Source: JASLMY01 sp965226475 (GTDB taxonomy: Bacteria > Pseudomonadota > Alphaproteobacteria > GCA-2731375). Taken from it: a DNA stretch of 64,000 nt. Under the pieces are notes generated by a model, which saw only the letters and a program-made list of their open reading frames with translations, had not been told where the DNA came from and searched no databases. Both the position numbers and the translations under genes were made by a program. Shown one piece after another: positions 16,503-24,785 of this stretch (position 1 is its first letter; every line of letters starts with the position of its first letter). Where the stretch lies: NCBI GenBank assembly GCA_965226475.1, contig CBDDDJ010000004.1:992001-1056000 (forward strand), given 5' to 3'.

Positions 16503-16943
16503 CGACCCACCGAGCGGCGTCAGTCGCGCTTGACGACGCTGCCGTGTTCGATGACGCAGGTGCCGTCAAAGAGGCCGGCGATATGGGTGTCGTTGGATTC
16601 GGCGATCGGCACCGACTCGCCCTCGCGTTTCAACCCCTCCAGTACGTCGGAGATGTGCCGCGCCAGCACCGGGGCGATGCCCTCGTTCGGCCCGTCCAGC
16701 AGCAACAGCTTTGTCCCGACCAGGACGGCGCGGGCCAGCGCCAGCATCTTCTGCTGGCCGCCGGAAAGCGCGTTCGCGGGCCGGTTGCGGAACTCGGCTG
16801 CCTCGTTGATCAGCTCGTAGATCCACGCCAGGCGCCGTCGGTAGTCGGAAACGCCGGTCGCCCAGACCGGGAGTAGGATGTTCTCCTCCGCCGACAGCGT
16901 CGGCACCAGGCGGCGGTCCTCCGGCATGTAGCCGATGCCGAGG
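16503..16943 (-). pseudogene. livF: LivF-type ABC transporter ATPase remnant, copy 1
   Basis: The minus-strand frame reads IGYMPEDRRLVPTLSAEENI, then LSGGQQKMLALARAVLVG (ABC signature), LLLLDGPNEGIAPVL (Walker B, with Gly where the catalytic Glu belongs) and a C-terminus ending GSVVKRD. This is the C-terminal two thirds of a branched-chain amino-acid transporter ATPase. The Walker A part is absent, and the frame is lost upstream of about 16944. With the altered Walker B it cannot be functional. Its last 260 bp recur at 17971-18235. Confidence 0.75.
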
Positions 16944-17145
16944 GGAAAAAAGGTGCCTGACCCCTTTGTTCGGCATCCCGGAGCTTTCGCAATTCCGCGA
17001 CGCGGCGGCGGTCGAGGCCGAGGTCTTTGAAGGTCGCGGTCTTCCCGTTGACCGGCGTTTGGACAACGGGGCCTCGACGGCGTGGGGCGTCTCCGACCGT
17101 CGAGGTGTGCTAGTAAATCCGTTGCAGCGATGCCCGGAGTTCTTC

Positions 17146-17952
17146 GTGAACGATAAGCCCCTCCCGCCCATCCTTCGCCACAAGGACCACGATGCGCCAT
17201 CGGTCTTTGCGCCCGACGGACTCTTGCGAGAGGCGCGGCGGCAGAAGGAGATCGAGCAGGCGCGCGTCCCCGAGCTTTGCCTACTCGACCCGGACGGTGA
17301 CATCGTCCGGCATCTGACGGCCACGGGCATGGCTGAGCCGGTCGGAGACTGGGCCTGCTATCACTCGGCCATGCACGGCTTCGAACTCGGTGGCCGGCGC
17401 GTCGGAATCGTCGGCTGTGCGGTGGGCGCGCCGTATGCGGTATTGGTCGCCGAGCAGATGTTCGCCTCGGGCTGCCGGCTTCTGCTCTCCATCACCTCCT
17501 CGGGCGAACTCGCGCCTTTGGGAGCCCGGCCTTATTTCGTCCTCGTGGAGCGCGCCTTGAGGGACGAAGGCACGAGCTATCACTATCGGCCGGCGGAAGA
17601 TTACGCCCGCGCCGACCCCGACCTACTGGCGCGCCTCGGCGCGGCGATCATCGATTGCGGACCGGATGTGTATAAAGGCGCGACATGGACCACCGATGCG
17701 CCGTTTCGCGAAACCGCCGAGGTGATCGAGCGCGGCAACGCGCTCGGCCTGGCGGCGATCGAGATGGAATCGGCGGCGCTCTATGCGCTCGCGGCGGCGC
17801 GCGGGCTGCCGATCGCCTGCCTCGCCCACGTCACCAATGCGATGGCCACGACCCACGGCGACTTTGAGAAAGGCGAGGCAGGCGGCGCGGTCGACGCGCT
17901 CAAGATCGTCGAAGCCGTTGCCATGAACTTGGAGGCGGTCCTGTCTCCCTAG
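17146..17952 (+). CDS. nucleoside phosphorylase / nucleosidase-family protein
   Basis: The 268-residue protein has the PNP/UDP phosphorylase fold. The evidence is a phosphate-loop-like GRRVGIVGCAVGAPYAVLVAEQ, the SITSSGELAPL central strand, and the nucleoside-binding GLAAIEMESAALYALA with the conserved E-M-E-S. It probably cleaves purine or pyrimidine nucleosides. The GTG start at 17146 has CGGAG eight bases upstream; the open frame extends further, but without family-like residues. The gene sits between two decayed LivF copies, which may mark a duplication that captured it. Confidence 0.75.
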   Translation: MNDKPLPPILRHKDHDAPSVFAPDGLLREARRQKEIEQARVPELCLLDPDGDIVRHLTATGMAEPVGDWACYHSAMHGFELGGRRVGIVGCAVGAPYAVLVAEQMFASGCRLLLSITSSGELAPLGARPYFVLVERALRDEGTSYHYRPAEDYARADPDLLARLGAAIIDCGPDVYKGATWTTDAPFRETAEVIERGNALGLAAIEMESAALYALAAARGLPIACLAHVTNAMATTHGDFEKGEAGGAVDALKIVEAVAMNLEAVLSP

Positions 17953-17970
17953 CCCGACATTCCCCAAAAC

Positions 17971-18235
17971 CGACCCACCGAGCCGCGTCAGTCGCGCTTG
18001 ACGACGCTGCCGCGTTCGATGACGCAGGTGCCGTCCAAGAGGCCGGCGATATGGGTGTCGTTGGATTCGGCGATCGGCACCGACTCGCCCTCGCGTTTCA
18101 CCCCCTCCAGTATGTCGGAGATGCGCCGCGCCAGCACGGGCGCGATGTCCTCGGTCGGCTCGTCCAGCAACGGCAGCTTGGTGCCGACCGGCGGAGCGCG
18201 GGTGAGCGCCACCATCTTCCGCCGCCCGCAGGAGA
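17971..18235 (-). pseudogene. livF: LivF-type ATPase remnant, copy 2
   Basis: The C-terminal 80 codons of the same LivF-type gene are present: RKMVALTRAPPVGTKLPLLD, then EPTEDIAPVLARRISDILEG and the same ending GSVVKRD. Walker B retains DEP here. The match to copy 1 starts at CGACCCACCGAGC (17971 and 16503) and runs about 260 bp at high identity before the frame dissolves. It lies just before the amidase gene on the other strand. Confidence 0.7.
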
Positions 18236-18349
18236 GCGAACTCGTGGAGGGGGCTCGGAATTCGGCCGGTCGGGGCTCGCGCCTTGGCGTAAGGCGCCGG
18301 TCGTGGCAACCTTGTCGCTGGCGGCCGATCGGCGCCCTGGGAGGGAACA

Positions 18350-19780
18350 ATGTCCGGTTTCAGCGAATATTCGAACTACGACGCGGTCGGTCTGGCGGAA
18401 CTCATCGCCAAGCGCGACATCACGGCCGGGGAGGCGCTCGAGGCGGCGCTGGCGCGCATGCGCCGGGTGCAGCCGGAATTGAACGCCGTTGTATACGAGA
18501 TGGAGGACGAGGCGCGCCGCACGATCGACGCGGGCGCGCCGGACGGGCCCTTCGCGGGCGTGCCCTTCATGCTGAAGGATCTGAACCTGTTCTATGCCGG
18601 CCAGCCGACGCACCAGGGCTCGCGCTTCTACGAAGGTTTCGTCCCCGACCACGACAGCGAGCTGGTGGCTCGCCACAAGCGCGCCGGCCTGGTGGTGATC
18701 GCCAAGACCAACACGCCGGAATTCGGCCTCTGCGCCACCACCGAGCCGGTGGCGCACGGCCCCGCGCCCAATCCCTGGAATCTCGGCCACAGTTGCGGCG
18801 GCTCCAGCGGCGGCTCCGCCTCGGCCGTGGCGGCCGGCGTGCTGCCGGCGGCGCACGCGACCGACGGTGGTGGCTCGATCCGCATTCCGGCGTCGTGTTC
18901 GGGCCTGGTCGGCCTCAAAACGACGCGCGGGCGGACGCCGGTCGGCCCGGATATCGGCGAGAGCCTGATCAGCGTCGGCCACGTGGTCTGCCGCACGGTC
19001 CGCGATTCGGCGCATTTCCTCGATGCGACGGCCGGGCCGGAGCTGGGCACGCCGCACGCGGGACCGGCGGCGGAGGGGCCCTTCGCGGCGGCACTGGAGC
19101 GCAATCCGGGCCGGCTCAAGGTCGCGGTCTCGACCCGGGTGCGGGCCGACCAGACGCTCGACCCGGCCTGTGCCGAAGCCGTGGAGGCGACGGCGGCGCT
19201 GCTCACGGAACTCGGCCACGAGGTCGAGGCGGCCGACCCGCCCATCGATCTCGACTGGATGGGTCCCGCCTGGCGCCGCTTCTCCTCGGTCAACGTCGAC
19301 CTCAACCTGAAGCGCCGCGCCGCCGTCCTCGGCCGGCCCGCGCGCGAGGACGAGTTGGAGCCGATTACCCGCCTGACCGCCGAGGAGGGCGCGGCCATGG
19401 CGGCAACGGACTATTTGGCCACGCTGCAGGAGATCCATGCCTTCGGCCGCCGGCTGGCCCGGTTCCACGAGGACTGGGACATCCTGCTGACCCCGACGCT
19501 CGCCACCCGCCCCGTTCCCCTGGGTGACCTGGTGATGACCACGGAGGACTACGAGGGCTATTACGACCGCCTGTTCCGCTATATCCCCTTCACGCCGCAG
19601 CAGAACCTCTCGGGCCAGCCGGCGATCACCCTACCGCTGCACATGAGCGAGGATGGCCTGCCCGTCGGCGTTCAGTTCGCGACCCGCTTCGGCGGCGAGG
19701 CGGTGCTGTTGAGCCTGGCCTCGCAACTGGAGACGGCGCGCCCCTGGATCGACCGCCGCCCACCCGTCTGGGCGGGCTAG
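18350..19780 (+). CDS. amidase (amidase-signature family)
   Basis: The 476-residue enzyme has the Ser-cis-Ser-Lys triad of amidase-signature hydrolases: Lys76 in VPFMLKDLN, the serine cluster at 152-153 in HSCGGSSGGSASAVAAG, and the nucleophile Ser176 in TDGGGSIRIPAS. The C-terminal SGQPAITLPLHMSEDGLPVG segment is also typical. It is the length of aryl-amidases and 6-aminohexanoate-cyclic-dimer hydrolase-like proteins rather than of GatA, and no gatB or gatC neighbour exists. The ATG at 18350 follows GGGAGG. It probably hydrolyses a small xenobiotic or storage amide. Confidence 0.85.
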   Translation: MSGFSEYSNYDAVGLAELIAKRDITAGEALEAALARMRRVQPELNAVVYEMEDEARRTIDAGAPDGPFAGVPFMLKDLNLFYAGQPTHQGSRFYEGFVPDHDSELVARHKRAGLVVIAKTNTPEFGLCATTEPVAHGPAPNPWNLGHSCGGSSGGSASAVAAGVLPAAHATDGGGSIRIPASCSGLVGLKTTRGRTPVGPDIGESLISVGHVVCRTVRDSAHFLDATAGPELGTPHAGPAAEGPFAAALERNPGRLKVAVSTRVRADQTLDPACAEAVEATAALLTELGHEVEAADPPIDLDWMGPAWRRFSSVNVDLNLKRRAAVLGRPAREDELEPITRLTAEEGAAMAATDYLATLQEIHAFGRRLARFHEDWDILLTPTLATRPVPLGDLVMTTEDYEGYYDRLFRYIPFTPQQNLSGQPAITLPLHMSEDGLPVGVQFATRFGGEAVLLSLASQLETARPWIDRRPPVWAG

Positions 19781-19900
19781 AGTCTTTCGGGATTGCTCCC
19801 GGCCACCCGCTCCCCCGGCCCCCCCCCCCAGGGCACCCCGAGGGTATACTCCACGGGTGGTTGGGCCGGGGCAGCGGGTGGCCCGGCGATTCGGATTTAA
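19781..19900. repeat. hairpin-forming intergenic repeat after the amidase
   Basis: CCCGGCCACCCGCTCCCCC at 19798-19816 pairs with GGGGCAGCGGGTGGCCCGG at 19867-19885, giving a stem of about 20 bp. The left arm and the distal string GGCGATTCGGAT recur at 23764-23820, next to the amgK gene, where the right arm is missing. It could serve as a terminator for the amidase or be a small repeat element. Confidence 0.6.
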
Positions 19901-19939
19901 TACCAGCGAGCAAACGAAGTTAGTCGTCACTGGCTCACA

Positions 19940-20056
19940 AACACAACCGTCATCGCGAGGGGCGAAGTCCCGTGGCGATCCAGCAAGCCTCGATGCCATG
20001 CAAGGTCGTCGAGGCCCGTTGGATCGCCACGCTCCGCTCGCGATGACGACTGTGTG
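19940..20056. repeat. 117-bp imperfect palindrome
   Basis: The arm ACACAACCGTCATCGCGAG with GTGGCGATCCAGC pairs with TTGGATCGCCAC and CTCGCGATGACGACTGTGT. The pattern CGTCATCGCGAGxxxCGxxGTGGCGATCCA is, from memory, a common interspersed palindromic repeat of alphaproteobacteria. It occupies the space between the amidase and the ABC exporter; no gene is seen in this 358-bp gap. Confidence 0.65.
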
Positions 20057-20138
20057 AACCGAGAGGTCAATTCAAAGGCTCAACGGTATAACTTGATCCG
20101 CTATAGACATCGCCGCGCCCTTGGCGATATGTGGCGCG

Positions 20139-20891
20139 ATGTCGGCAAACGCCATCATCGCCTCCGGCCTGGCCAAGCGCTTCGACGACGTCGTGGCGGT
20201 GGATGGCATCGACTTCACGGTGCCGGCGGGCGGCATCACGGCCTTGCTGGGCGGCAACGGCGCCGGCAAGACCACGACGATCGGCATGCTGCTGGGCCTG
20301 GTGAAGCCGAGCGCGGGCCGAATCGAGGTGTTGGGCGCCGACATGCTGCGCCATCGCCACCGCGTCCTCGGCCGGATCAACTTCTCCTCGCCCTACGTCG
20401 ACCTGCCGCTGCGCCTCACCGTGGCCGAAAACCTGCGCGTCTATGCCCAACTCTACGGCATGGTCGACATCCGGGGCGCGGTCGATCTGGTGGCCGAACG
20501 GCTGCGCATCGTCGAGTTGCTGGGGCGGCGTACCGGCACCCTTTCCGCCGGACAGAAGACCCGGGTGGCATTGGCCAAAGCCTTGATCAACCTGCCGGAA
20601 TTGCTGCTGCTCGACGAGCCCACGGCCTCGCTCGATCCCGATTCCGCCAATTGGATCCGCGACATGCTGACCGGCTACCAGCGCGACAGCGGGGCGACCA
20701 TCCTGCTCGCCTCCCACAACATGGCCGAGGTCGAGGTACTGGCCGACGACGTCATCATGCTGGGAGAGGGCCGGATCGTCGATTCCGGCGCGCCGGCGGA
20801 GCTGATCGAGCGTTTCGGCCGGCGGAACCTGGAAGAAGTCTTCCTCGATATCGCGCGCGGGCGGGGCGAGAAGCGGGGCGCGGCGCAATGA
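20139..20891 (+). CDS. ABC-2 type transporter ATP-binding protein
   Basis: The 250-residue ATPase has Walker A (GGNGAGKTT, residues 38-46), signature LSAGQKTRVALAKAL, Walker B LLLLDEPTASLDPDS and the switch His in LLASHNMAEVEVLADD. The short ABC-2-type architecture and the overlapping permease gene indicate an exporter with two nucleotide-binding and two membrane subunits. The ATG at 20139 agrees with the family start; two upstream ATGs lie in a poorly conserved lead. The substrate may be a drug, polysaccharide or lipid. Confidence 0.85.
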   Translation: MSANAIIASGLAKRFDDVVAVDGIDFTVPAGGITALLGGNGAGKTTTIGMLLGLVKPSAGRIEVLGADMLRHRHRVLGRINFSSPYVDLPLRLTVAENLRVYAQLYGMVDIRGAVDLVAERLRIVELLGRRTGTLSAGQKTRVALAKALINLPELLLLDEPTASLDPDSANWIRDMLTGYQRDSGATILLASHNMAEVEVLADDVIMLGEGRIVDSGAPAELIERFGRRNLEEVFLDIARGRGEKRGAAQ

Positions 20892-21712
20892 CTGCCGCCC
20901 TCGAGCGCCGCACGCCCGCCTTCTCGCTGCTCCGGGTCTTCGCGCTCGTGCGGCGTTATCTCTACCTGCTGCGTGGTTCTTGGCCGCGAATCGTCGAACT
21001 GGCCTATTGGCCGACGGTGCAGATGCTGATGTGGGGTTTTCTCACGCAGTTCCTCGCCACCAACTCCAGCTTCATCGCGCAAACCTCCGGCATCCTGCTG
21101 GCGGGCGTGCTGCTCTGGGACGTGCTGTTTCGCGGCCAGATCGGTCTCTCGATCTCGTTCCTGGAGGAAATGTGGTCGCGCAACCTCGGCCATCTCTTCG
21201 TCAGCCCGTTGCGACCGGTGGAGATGATCGGCTCGCTGGTCACCATCAGCCTGCTGCGCACCCTCATCGGCGCGATTCCCACGAGCCTGTTCGCCATGGT
21301 GTTCTTCGATTTCTCCGTCTACACCATGGGCCTGGCGCTGGTGGCCTTCTTCTTCAACCTGATCGTTCTCGGCTGGGCGCTGGGACTGGCGATCTCCGGC
21401 ATGGTGTTGCGGTTGGGGCTGGGCGCGGAAAGTCTCGCCTGGGCCGCCGTCTTCGCGCTGGCGCCAATCAGCGGCATCTACTATCCAATTTCGACCCTGC
21501 CCGAATGGCTGCAGCCCGTCGCCTGGGCGCTGCCCAGCGCGCACGTGTTCGAGGGCATGCGGGCGCTGCTGATCGACGGCACCTTCGAGGCGGGCCTGAT
21601 GCTCCGCGCCGCCGCCCTGAACATCGTCTATTTCATCGCCGGCGCGCTGATTTTCCTCCACTGTTTCGAGATGGCGCGGGACCGCGCCCTGCTGCTTCAG
21701 ATCGGCGAATAG
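20888..21712 (+). CDS. ABC-2 type transporter permease
   Basis: The 274-residue integral membrane protein has about six hydrophobic segments, including QMLMWGFLTQFLA, ILLAGVLLWDVLF, GLALVAFFFNLIVLGWALGL and LNIVYFIAGALIFLHCF. The LFVSPLRPVEMIG segment is typical of the coupling helix in ABC-2 permeases. Its ATG overlaps the stop of the ATPase gene (ATGA), so the two are translationally coupled. Confidence 0.85.
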   Translation: MTAALERRTPAFSLLRVFALVRRYLYLLRGSWPRIVELAYWPTVQMLMWGFLTQFLATNSSFIAQTSGILLAGVLLWDVLFRGQIGLSISFLEEMWSRNLGHLFVSPLRPVEMIGSLVTISLLRTLIGAIPTSLFAMVFFDFSVYTMGLALVAFFFNLIVLGWALGLAISGMVLRLGLGAESLAWAAVFALAPISGIYYPISTLPEWLQPVAWALPSAHVFEGMRALLIDGTFEAGLMLRAAALNIVYFIAGALIFLHCFEMARDRALLLQIGE

Positions 21713-21800
21713 GCCTCGAACCAGGCGCGAAGCGGGGCGCATTGGGGCCGTCGCAAGTGCCTGTCGATCAGCCGGGGTAGCCTCGGCGAATGGACCATGT
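21697..21800 (-). pseudogene. C-terminal remnant of an AmgK-type phosphotransferase
   Basis: The minus-strand frame gives PRLPRLIDRHLRRPQCAPLR and AWFEAYSPI before a stop. It aligns with the last 35 residues of the phosphotransferase at 23829-24785 (PRLWRLVEGHLARPECAPLR, AWFDVNSPT). No upstream part is recognisable. The fragment overlaps the end of the permease gene on the other strand. Confidence 0.6.
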
Positions 21801-21894
21801 CGTCGGAAGGCGCCGTTCCACGCCGCTTCCGGCCCGTTGCGGAACGGGAAGGCTTGCCGAAGCGTTTCGCACGCTTCCAGGCGCGTTCGAGCCC

Positions 21895-21971
21895 TAGTGT
21901 GGTGGATTTGAAGTTCTTCCCATTATTTGGGGCAGGCGCCGTGAGGAACTTCAAATCCATGAACCACGCTA
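21895..21971. repeat. 77-bp inverted repeat (MITE-like)
   Basis: TAGTGTGGTGGATTTGAAGT at the left and the complement of ACTTCAAATCCATGAACCACGCTA at the right (arms GATTTGAAGTTC and GAACTTCAAATC) enclose about 28 bases. A further short inverted pair (CGGAAGTTC / GGAACTTCCG) lies about 45 bp downstream. No coding capacity is apparent. Confidence 0.55.
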
Positions 21972-22613
21972 AATTCTTGAATCGGCTAGTTTCCTTATCG
22001 AATCGGAAGTTCGATCCACGCCTGCCGCTAATGCTGGGAACTTCCGTTTCGGGACACTGGCATGATGCCTATATAAAACGGTGGTTCACGCGACGTCACC
22101 GATATCCCTTCAAATCAATTGGCTATCCACGGGCGAGCCCGATGGGATATACTCCTGCGACGCGTGATGGAGTTTCCGCCTTCGGGTGACTCCGGTCATG
22201 GGGGTGGTCGCCGGGTTCGTCCGGGGATGACCCAAGGGGCGCCCATCCGTTCGCCGCACGGCGGATGCGAGCGAGCGACGCCATGACCAATGCGCCGGCT
22301 GGAGCGTCATCCGTATGATCACACCGGCGTCCAGATCATCGGCTCACACCGATGGCGACGGTAGAGGTGCGGCCCGGACACGGCGCCGTCACGCTTCTCG
22401 TGGCCCTGGGAGGTCGCGCGCGTGCGTTCCGCCCTCGACGCGGGCCATCCACCAGCCTAGGTGGGTAATCCGTGGCTTAATCCCCGCCGTCGACGACGGC
22501 ACGGTCATGGAAAGGGATGCCAATGGGGAATACCGGTTTCAACATATTCGTCCGCTCAACAGGGCGTGGGCGGAGACGTGAACCGTGAAATTCTATTGAT
22601 AGGGGTCAACTTC
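21972..22613. other. 642-bp intergenic region without a supported gene
   Basis: Short open frames here lack motifs and ribosome-binding sites. The composition is less GC-rich to about 22150, then returns to high GC. The last 20 bases (ATAGGGGTCAACTTC) contain the ribosome-binding site of the next gene. Confidence 0.4.
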
Positions 22614-23561
22614 ATGTCGACGCGATTGTCGTGGATCGTCGCCCTTCTGGCCGGAGCCCTTGCGTATTCGGCGCCCGCGACCGCCGAAAGGCTGCCGGCC
22701 GGGCTCGATATTCTCGAGCCGGTAATGGCCTCGGGCTCGAACGGCTTCAGCCACCTGCTCCTCCGCTACGACCGTCAGATCGGCAAGGGCGGTTTGGTCC
22801 GCGCGGACCAATATGCGTGGAGCAGGGATTGGACCCAGATTCAGTCGTATTTGGGCCGTGGCGGCCGCACTTTCATCTTGTTCTATGCCCGGGGTCGGGG
22901 CGAGGCGCTGGTCTATCGTTTGAAGCCGAACGGATTTGAGCTGGAGAAGCGGATTCATGCCTACAAAGGCTGGCGCAAGACCTGGGATCTGATCGTGCCA
23001 TATCGGAGCTGCATCCTGTTCTACTCGCGGCGGGAAGGCATCGGCTCGTTCTACCGGCTCGCCGACGACGGCAAGGTCGGGGCCCATGTATCCTTCTCGA
23101 AAAAATGGTCGAAGACGTGGACGTCGATCCAACCCGTCTACCACAAGAGCGCGGCGCATCTCCTGTTCTACGACCGCGGTAGGGGGCGGGGACTGATCCA
23201 CCGCTTGAAAGGCGATTGCAAGCTGGGGCGGAAGACCTATGACAGCAGTGGTTGGCGCAAGACTTGGCGGACAATCACCCCCGCGGTCTCCTCGACCGGC
23301 TTCGTCAGCGCCGCGAAGCAGATCATCATTTTCTATGACGCCGGCCGCGGCGAGGGCGAAGTCTATCGCTTCGACCTCCGCAAAGGCAGGTTGGGCAAGC
23401 GGATCGAGCGGCGCTCCGGTTGGCGCAAGACCTGGGACGAGATCAACTATCTCTCGGGGGACAACGGCAGAACGCGTGTCCATTTCTACGACCGCGAGAC
23501 GGGCGCGGTGAACGTCTACCGGTTGAACGCGGACGGCACGTTCGGCAAGCGGCTCGAATAG
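22614..23561 (+). CDS. secreted repeat protein, probably a beta-propeller
   Basis: The 315-residue protein starts with a signal peptide (MSTRLSWIVALLAGALAYS, cleavage after ATA at about residue 24). It then has six repeats of 44-55 residues. Each carries a strand of the type LFYxRGRGxGxxYRL, then DGxxGxR, and a closing GWRKTWDxI (variants SRDWTQI, KWSKTWTSI). The repetition of Trp-x3-Trp and the aromatic FY strands suggest a small propeller or tachylectin-like fold exported to the periplasm or outside. I do not recognise a named family. AGGGG at 22602-22606 supports the ATG at 22614. No operon partner is visible. Confidence 0.65.
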   Translation: MSTRLSWIVALLAGALAYSAPATAERLPAGLDILEPVMASGSNGFSHLLLRYDRQIGKGGLVRADQYAWSRDWTQIQSYLGRGGRTFILFYARGRGEALVYRLKPNGFELEKRIHAYKGWRKTWDLIVPYRSCILFYSRREGIGSFYRLADDGKVGAHVSFSKKWSKTWTSIQPVYHKSAAHLLFYDRGRGRGLIHRLKGDCKLGRKTYDSSGWRKTWRTITPAVSSTGFVSAAKQIIIFYDAGRGEGEVYRFDLRKGRLGKRIERRSGWRKTWDEINYLSGDNGRTRVHFYDRETGAVNVYRLNADGTFGKRLE

Positions 23562-23828
23562 GGGCGCCGCCCGACCGCCAGATTCGCGGCGACCGCGCGT
23601 TTCCTCTGAAAAGAGGCCATGACCGCCCTCCAAAGCCCAAGGCGGCGGGACGGGCGATACGGTTTCTCCGGCCACTATCGATCGAACGGGATAGCGCCCC
23701 AAAGTCCTTGATCCGGCGACGCCATCGACGTCGCGCCTATTGGCCTGACGCCGTCGCCCATCCAGAGTCATTCAGGATTGGTCCCGGCCACCCGGTCCCC
23801 CGGCGATTCGGATCGAACCTGATCCGCT
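23562..23828. other. intergenic region with a second copy of the amidase-side repeat
   Basis: No gene is seen. Bases 23764-23820 repeat the left arm and distal string of the repeat at 19781-19900: GGTCCCGGCCACCCGGTCCC, then CGGCGATTCGGAT. They lie just beyond the stop of the minus-strand phosphotransferase gene. Confidence 0.55.
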
Positions 23829-24785
23829 CTAAAGAGGCACCGAGTAGCGCGGCGTTGGCGAGTTGACGTCGAACCAGGCGCGGAGCGGGGCGCATTCGGG
23901 GCGTGCCAGATGGCCCTCGACCAGCCGCCAAAGCCGCGGCAGGTGGATCAAATAGTCGCGCTTGCCGTCCCGCCGGGCGAGCCGCGTGAAGATGCCGATC
24001 ACCCGCAGGTGCCGCATCAGCGCCAGGATCGCGATACTGCGTTCGATCGCCGGTGAATCGAGGTCCGGAAAGGCCGCGAGATAGCGCCGGACCGCGCGAC
24101 GGCGCAGCGCTTCCGGTACATCGCGGCGGGCGTCTTCCACCAGGCTCGCGATATCATAGCCAATCGGGCCGATGCCCGCGTCCTGGAAGTCCAAGAGGCC
24201 GCAAGCGGCAATGCCTTTCCGCCCGGACCTCAGGATCAGATTGCCTGCGTGATAGTCCCGGTGCAGCAGCGAGTGGGGCACGGCAAGCGCCGGGACCAGC
24301 AGCGCCCGCCAATGCCCGGCAAAGGCTCGGCGCGCCGTCTCCGGTGGCCCGGCCACCTCGTCGAGGAACAGGTCGAGTTGCCCCAGAAACAGCTCCGCGT
24401 CGTAGGCGGGGAGTTTCGCTTTCGCCGCATCGAAGCGCCGATGCAGGTGAATCAGGACATCGACCGCCAAGTCGAAGAGCGGCTCGGCTGGTTCGCCTTG
24501 TGCCAGGAGGGTGGCGAAGACGGCGTCGCCGAAGTCTTCCACCAAGGCCAAGCCAGCCTCCGGTTCGGCGGCGAGGATCTCCGGCACGGCCAGGCCGGCC
24601 TCCCGCAACAGTCCGGCGACATGAAGAAACGGCCCGAGGTCGCCGGTTACCGAGGCGTCCATCAGCAGCGCGGTTCCCCGCTCCTCGTCCTCGAGGCGCC
24701 AATAGCGCCGCGCCGAGGCATCGCCCGCCAACACATCTCGCGCCGCCCTCGCCCAGCCCTGGCTGTCGAGGAACCGCCGGATCAC
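23829..24785 (-). CDS. amgK: AmgK-like N-acetylmuramate/N-acetylglucosamine kinase (phosphotransferase family)
   Basis: The 318-residue protein kinase-like enzyme shows the Brenner-type loop LLHRDYHAGNLIL (catalytic Asp and Asn) followed by GLLDFQDAGIGPIGYDIASL (DxD-like metal site). In alphaproteobacteria a gene of this type beside tsaE encodes the anomeric sugar kinase AmgK of cell-wall recycling; murU, often next to it, is not in this window. The GTG at 24783-24785 overlaps the tsaE stop (GTGA), which decides the start and indicates translational coupling. Confidence in the family is high, in the AmgK name moderate. Confidence 0.75.
   Translation of the reverse strand: MIRRFLDSQGWARAARDVLAGDASARRYWRLEDEERGTALLMDASVTGDLGPFLHVAGLLREAGLAVPEILAAEPEAGLALVEDFGDAVFATLLAQGEPAEPLFDLAVDVLIHLHRRFDAAKAKLPAYDAELFLGQLDLFLDEVAGPPETARRAFAGHWRALLVPALAVPHSLLHRDYHAGNLILRSGRKGIAACGLLDFQDAGIGPIGYDIASLVEDARRDVPEALRRRAVRRYLAAFPDLDSPAIERSIAILALMRHLRVIGIFTRLARRDGKRDYLIHLPRLWRLVEGHLARPECAPLRAWFDVNSPTPRYSVPL

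Noticed and set aside
16982..17110. Minus-strand frame resembling a phage-type helix (DLGLDRRRVAELRKLRDAE)
   Set aside because: Only about 40 codons look protein-like, without start or stop context; too short to name and overlapped by the lead of the phosphorylase gene.
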